Source: Gossypium raimondii (lineage: Eukaryota; Streptophyta; Magnoliopsida; Malvales; Malvaceae). Taken from it: a DNA stretch of 64,000 nucleotides. The stretch is taken from positions 17,794,001-17,858,000 of the forward strand of contig NC_068569.1 in assembly GCF_025698545.1 (NCBI RefSeq). Direction: 5' to 3'. Position numbers and translations under genes: made by a program. The notes under the pieces are model-generated. The model was not told where the DNA came from and made no database searches. It saw only the letters and a program-made list of their open reading frames with translations. The first letter of the stretch is position 1, and each line of letters starts with the position of its first letter. Positions 62,543 through 64,000 of this stretch are shown piece after piece.

Positions 62543-63030
62543 CTGTCATCCACACATAGAATCAAAACGTGATTTCTTGGAAATGTTTAAATACAGATGG
62601 TTCAATGATATAGGATAAATGATTTGTTACAACATGAGGTTTAGTGCATGATCAAAATCGTAAATGGATTATTGAGTTTAGCAAATGCTTGAGAAATTGT
62701 ACAATAACGTAGGCTTTGGGGTATTTTGGATGGGTTAAATCTTATCTTAGATAGAAGATTTGAAATGATCTTAATTCAAACAGATAGTTTCGAAGCTGCT
62801 ACTGTCATTTAGGAATGTGCCTTTAGAATCTCAAACTCAACTCTCCTCAAAAGAATTCATCATATCTTGACAAAGGTAAAGCGGTGGAAGATTCAACATA
62901 TCCCCTGAGAAGAAAACACAATTACAGATAGTCTTGTTAAGATGATTCGTAATAGAAAGTTAAGATTATTTGAGGATCTAGTTTTTTTAGTCTGTATCTT
63001 GTATTTTTCAAAAAAAGAAGAAAAAAAAAA
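62543..63030 (+). pseudogene. 5'-truncated L1-type LINE copy with RNase H remnant and 11-bp TSD
   Basis: GACTTTGGCCC occurs at 62532-62542 and again at 63031-63041, the second copy directly after an A-rich tail (63010-63030). The insert reads through a broken RNase H-like domain of plant LINEs: WKCLNTDGS (first catalytic Asp, from 62578), then GLVHDQNRKWIIEF, a frameshift that removes the usual AELW glutamate, GILDGLNLILDRRF, QTDSFEA (another catalytic Asp), LLKRIHHILTKVKRWKIQHI and TDSLVKM. Several in-frame stops and at least two frameshifts show it is dead. The 488-bp insert, A-tail and duplication prove target-primed reverse transcription of a 3' fragment. Confidence 0.88.
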
Positions 63031-63041
63031 GACTTTGGCCC

Positions 63042-64000
63042 TTTGATTTGGAAAATTTATTAGTTTGATTCCCTAAATTTATAATCTTATTAGTTAATTA
63101 AATGATTTCAAACTCATAATTTATAAATCAATTTTTATTTAATTTGGATTTCCTAAATAAAAATTTATTAACTTCTTCCTAAACCACTCAAACAATCCAC
63201 TAAAAACAAGGTGGAAATTGGTGTTTGCATGCGCCACCAATGTTTAATTTCCATAGTGCAATGACATGAGAATAGTTAGGTTGGCCAACGGAATTAGGAG
63301 TGGACTACTTTTGTTTAGCCATTTGTTCAATATGGGAACTAATTAGTAGGCTGAAATATTGGGTTCATATGAATCATTAGTCAAGTCCTCTTGCAATTTT
63401 GGGGGGGGGGGGGGGGAAGGAGGATTAGAGTTTTTAATTTTATTTTATGGATTACACATAGTTTGTCACTATAACTGTAACATTGTAATAAATAAAATTT
63501 TAAACTAAGAGATTTTTTTTAAGGTTGAGGATTCATTCTTTAAGATTTGTTTTCATTTTTTTATATATAAAAAAAAAAGGATTTGCTTACATCTATACTT
63601 CCTAGTTATGGTGTTTTTACTTCTTTTCCCTGCCATTCAAGTTTCTAGATACTAGTTATTTAGAGGGTTGGTAGATAGCCTTTGATTATCATTAGTGCCG
63701 GTCACAAATTTATTAAAAGTGATTCAAGTTTTTAGATTTAATTATAGGAACTAGGCGAGATGGTAAGGGTCTTTTTTTATCTTAATCAGTGGTTGATGTT
63801 TTATCACAAATTTTTGATCAGCAACTACCTTTTTAACGGGTTTACAAAATATAAATAACTAATTATCAGACTCGCTCCAATAGATACATTAAAATATATA
63901 TATATATATAAAAAAGAGATTTTTACCAAAATATTACAAAGAAAATAAAAAATACCAAAATAATATTACTTTTTTATTATTTACCAAAATAATACAAAAA
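63042..64000. other. Intergenic end of window
   Basis: No gene seen. Contains a 16-base G homopolymer at 63401-63416 and an AT tract near 63895-63910. Confidence 0.45.
63401..63416 (+). repeat. G16 homopolymer
   Basis: Sixteen consecutive G in AT-rich DNA; could adopt quadruplex-like structures, and its length may be unreliable in assembly. Confidence 0.8.

Noticed and set aside
1..64000. tRNA, rRNA and well-known conserved plant microRNA genes
   Set aside because: Looked for by eye using conserved tRNA B-box-like motifs and the mature sequences of common plant miRNA families; none seen. A covariance-model scan would be needed to exclude divergent cases.

Overview
The window is nuclear DNA of a flowering plant (eudicot). 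Genes carry GT-AG introns, intergenic DNA is very AT-rich, and small DNA transposons and retroposon remnants are abundant. The protein sequences and repeat styles suggest Malvaceae (a cotton or cacao relative); this is inference from resemblance, not a database result. Gene density is low: five protein-coding genes in 64 kb.

Layout. Positions 1-16,000 are gene-poor and hold a candidate solo LTR (5211-5739), a Mutator-like element with perfect 9-bp target duplications and another DNA element nested inside it (6277-7666), and a probable retroposon 3' end near 8.6-8.9 kb. An Aux/IAA repressor gene of the IAA9 type lies on the minus strand (CDS 16159-18680, six coding exons, long 5'UTR intron). 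At 22222-23433 a second Mutator-like element, with perfect 9-bp duplications, carries gene-like internal sequence. A small single-pass membrane protein gene of the Arabidopsis AT5G65660 type (26834-27320, minus) and a bHLH93-type transcription factor gene (32193-33489, minus) follow. The order IAA9 / AT5G65660-like / bHLH93-like matches Arabidopsis chromosome 5 (AT5G65670 / AT5G65660 / AT5G65640), so this is a conserved microsyntenic block expanded by transposon insertions.

From 33.6 to 50.5 kb no gene is recognisable; there is a hAT-type MITE with a perfect 8-bp duplication (46179-46602), a Harbinger-type MITE with TTA duplications (47649-48208) and several foldback repeats. Two tandem plus-strand genes of the phosphoglycerate-mutase-like (histidine phosphatase superfamily) family follow (50735-55220 and 57258-60077). 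They share nearly the same nine-exon coding structure, but the second has an insertion and a replaced C-terminus, and the first uses a GC-AG intron where its sister uses GT-AG. The last 4 kb holds short MITEs and a 5'-truncated LINE copy with an RNase H remnant, A-rich tail and target-site duplication.

Functionally, IAA9-type proteins repress auxin-response transcription and bHLH93-type proteins regulate development; the mutase-like pair are probable soluble phosphohydrolases/phosphatases of unknown substrate. Nothing shows that these genes form one pathway; linkage is ancestral gene order plus a local tandem duplication. I found no CRISPR array, tRNA, rRNA, or new multigene system. The noteworthy content is gene-structure evolution and transposon architecture.
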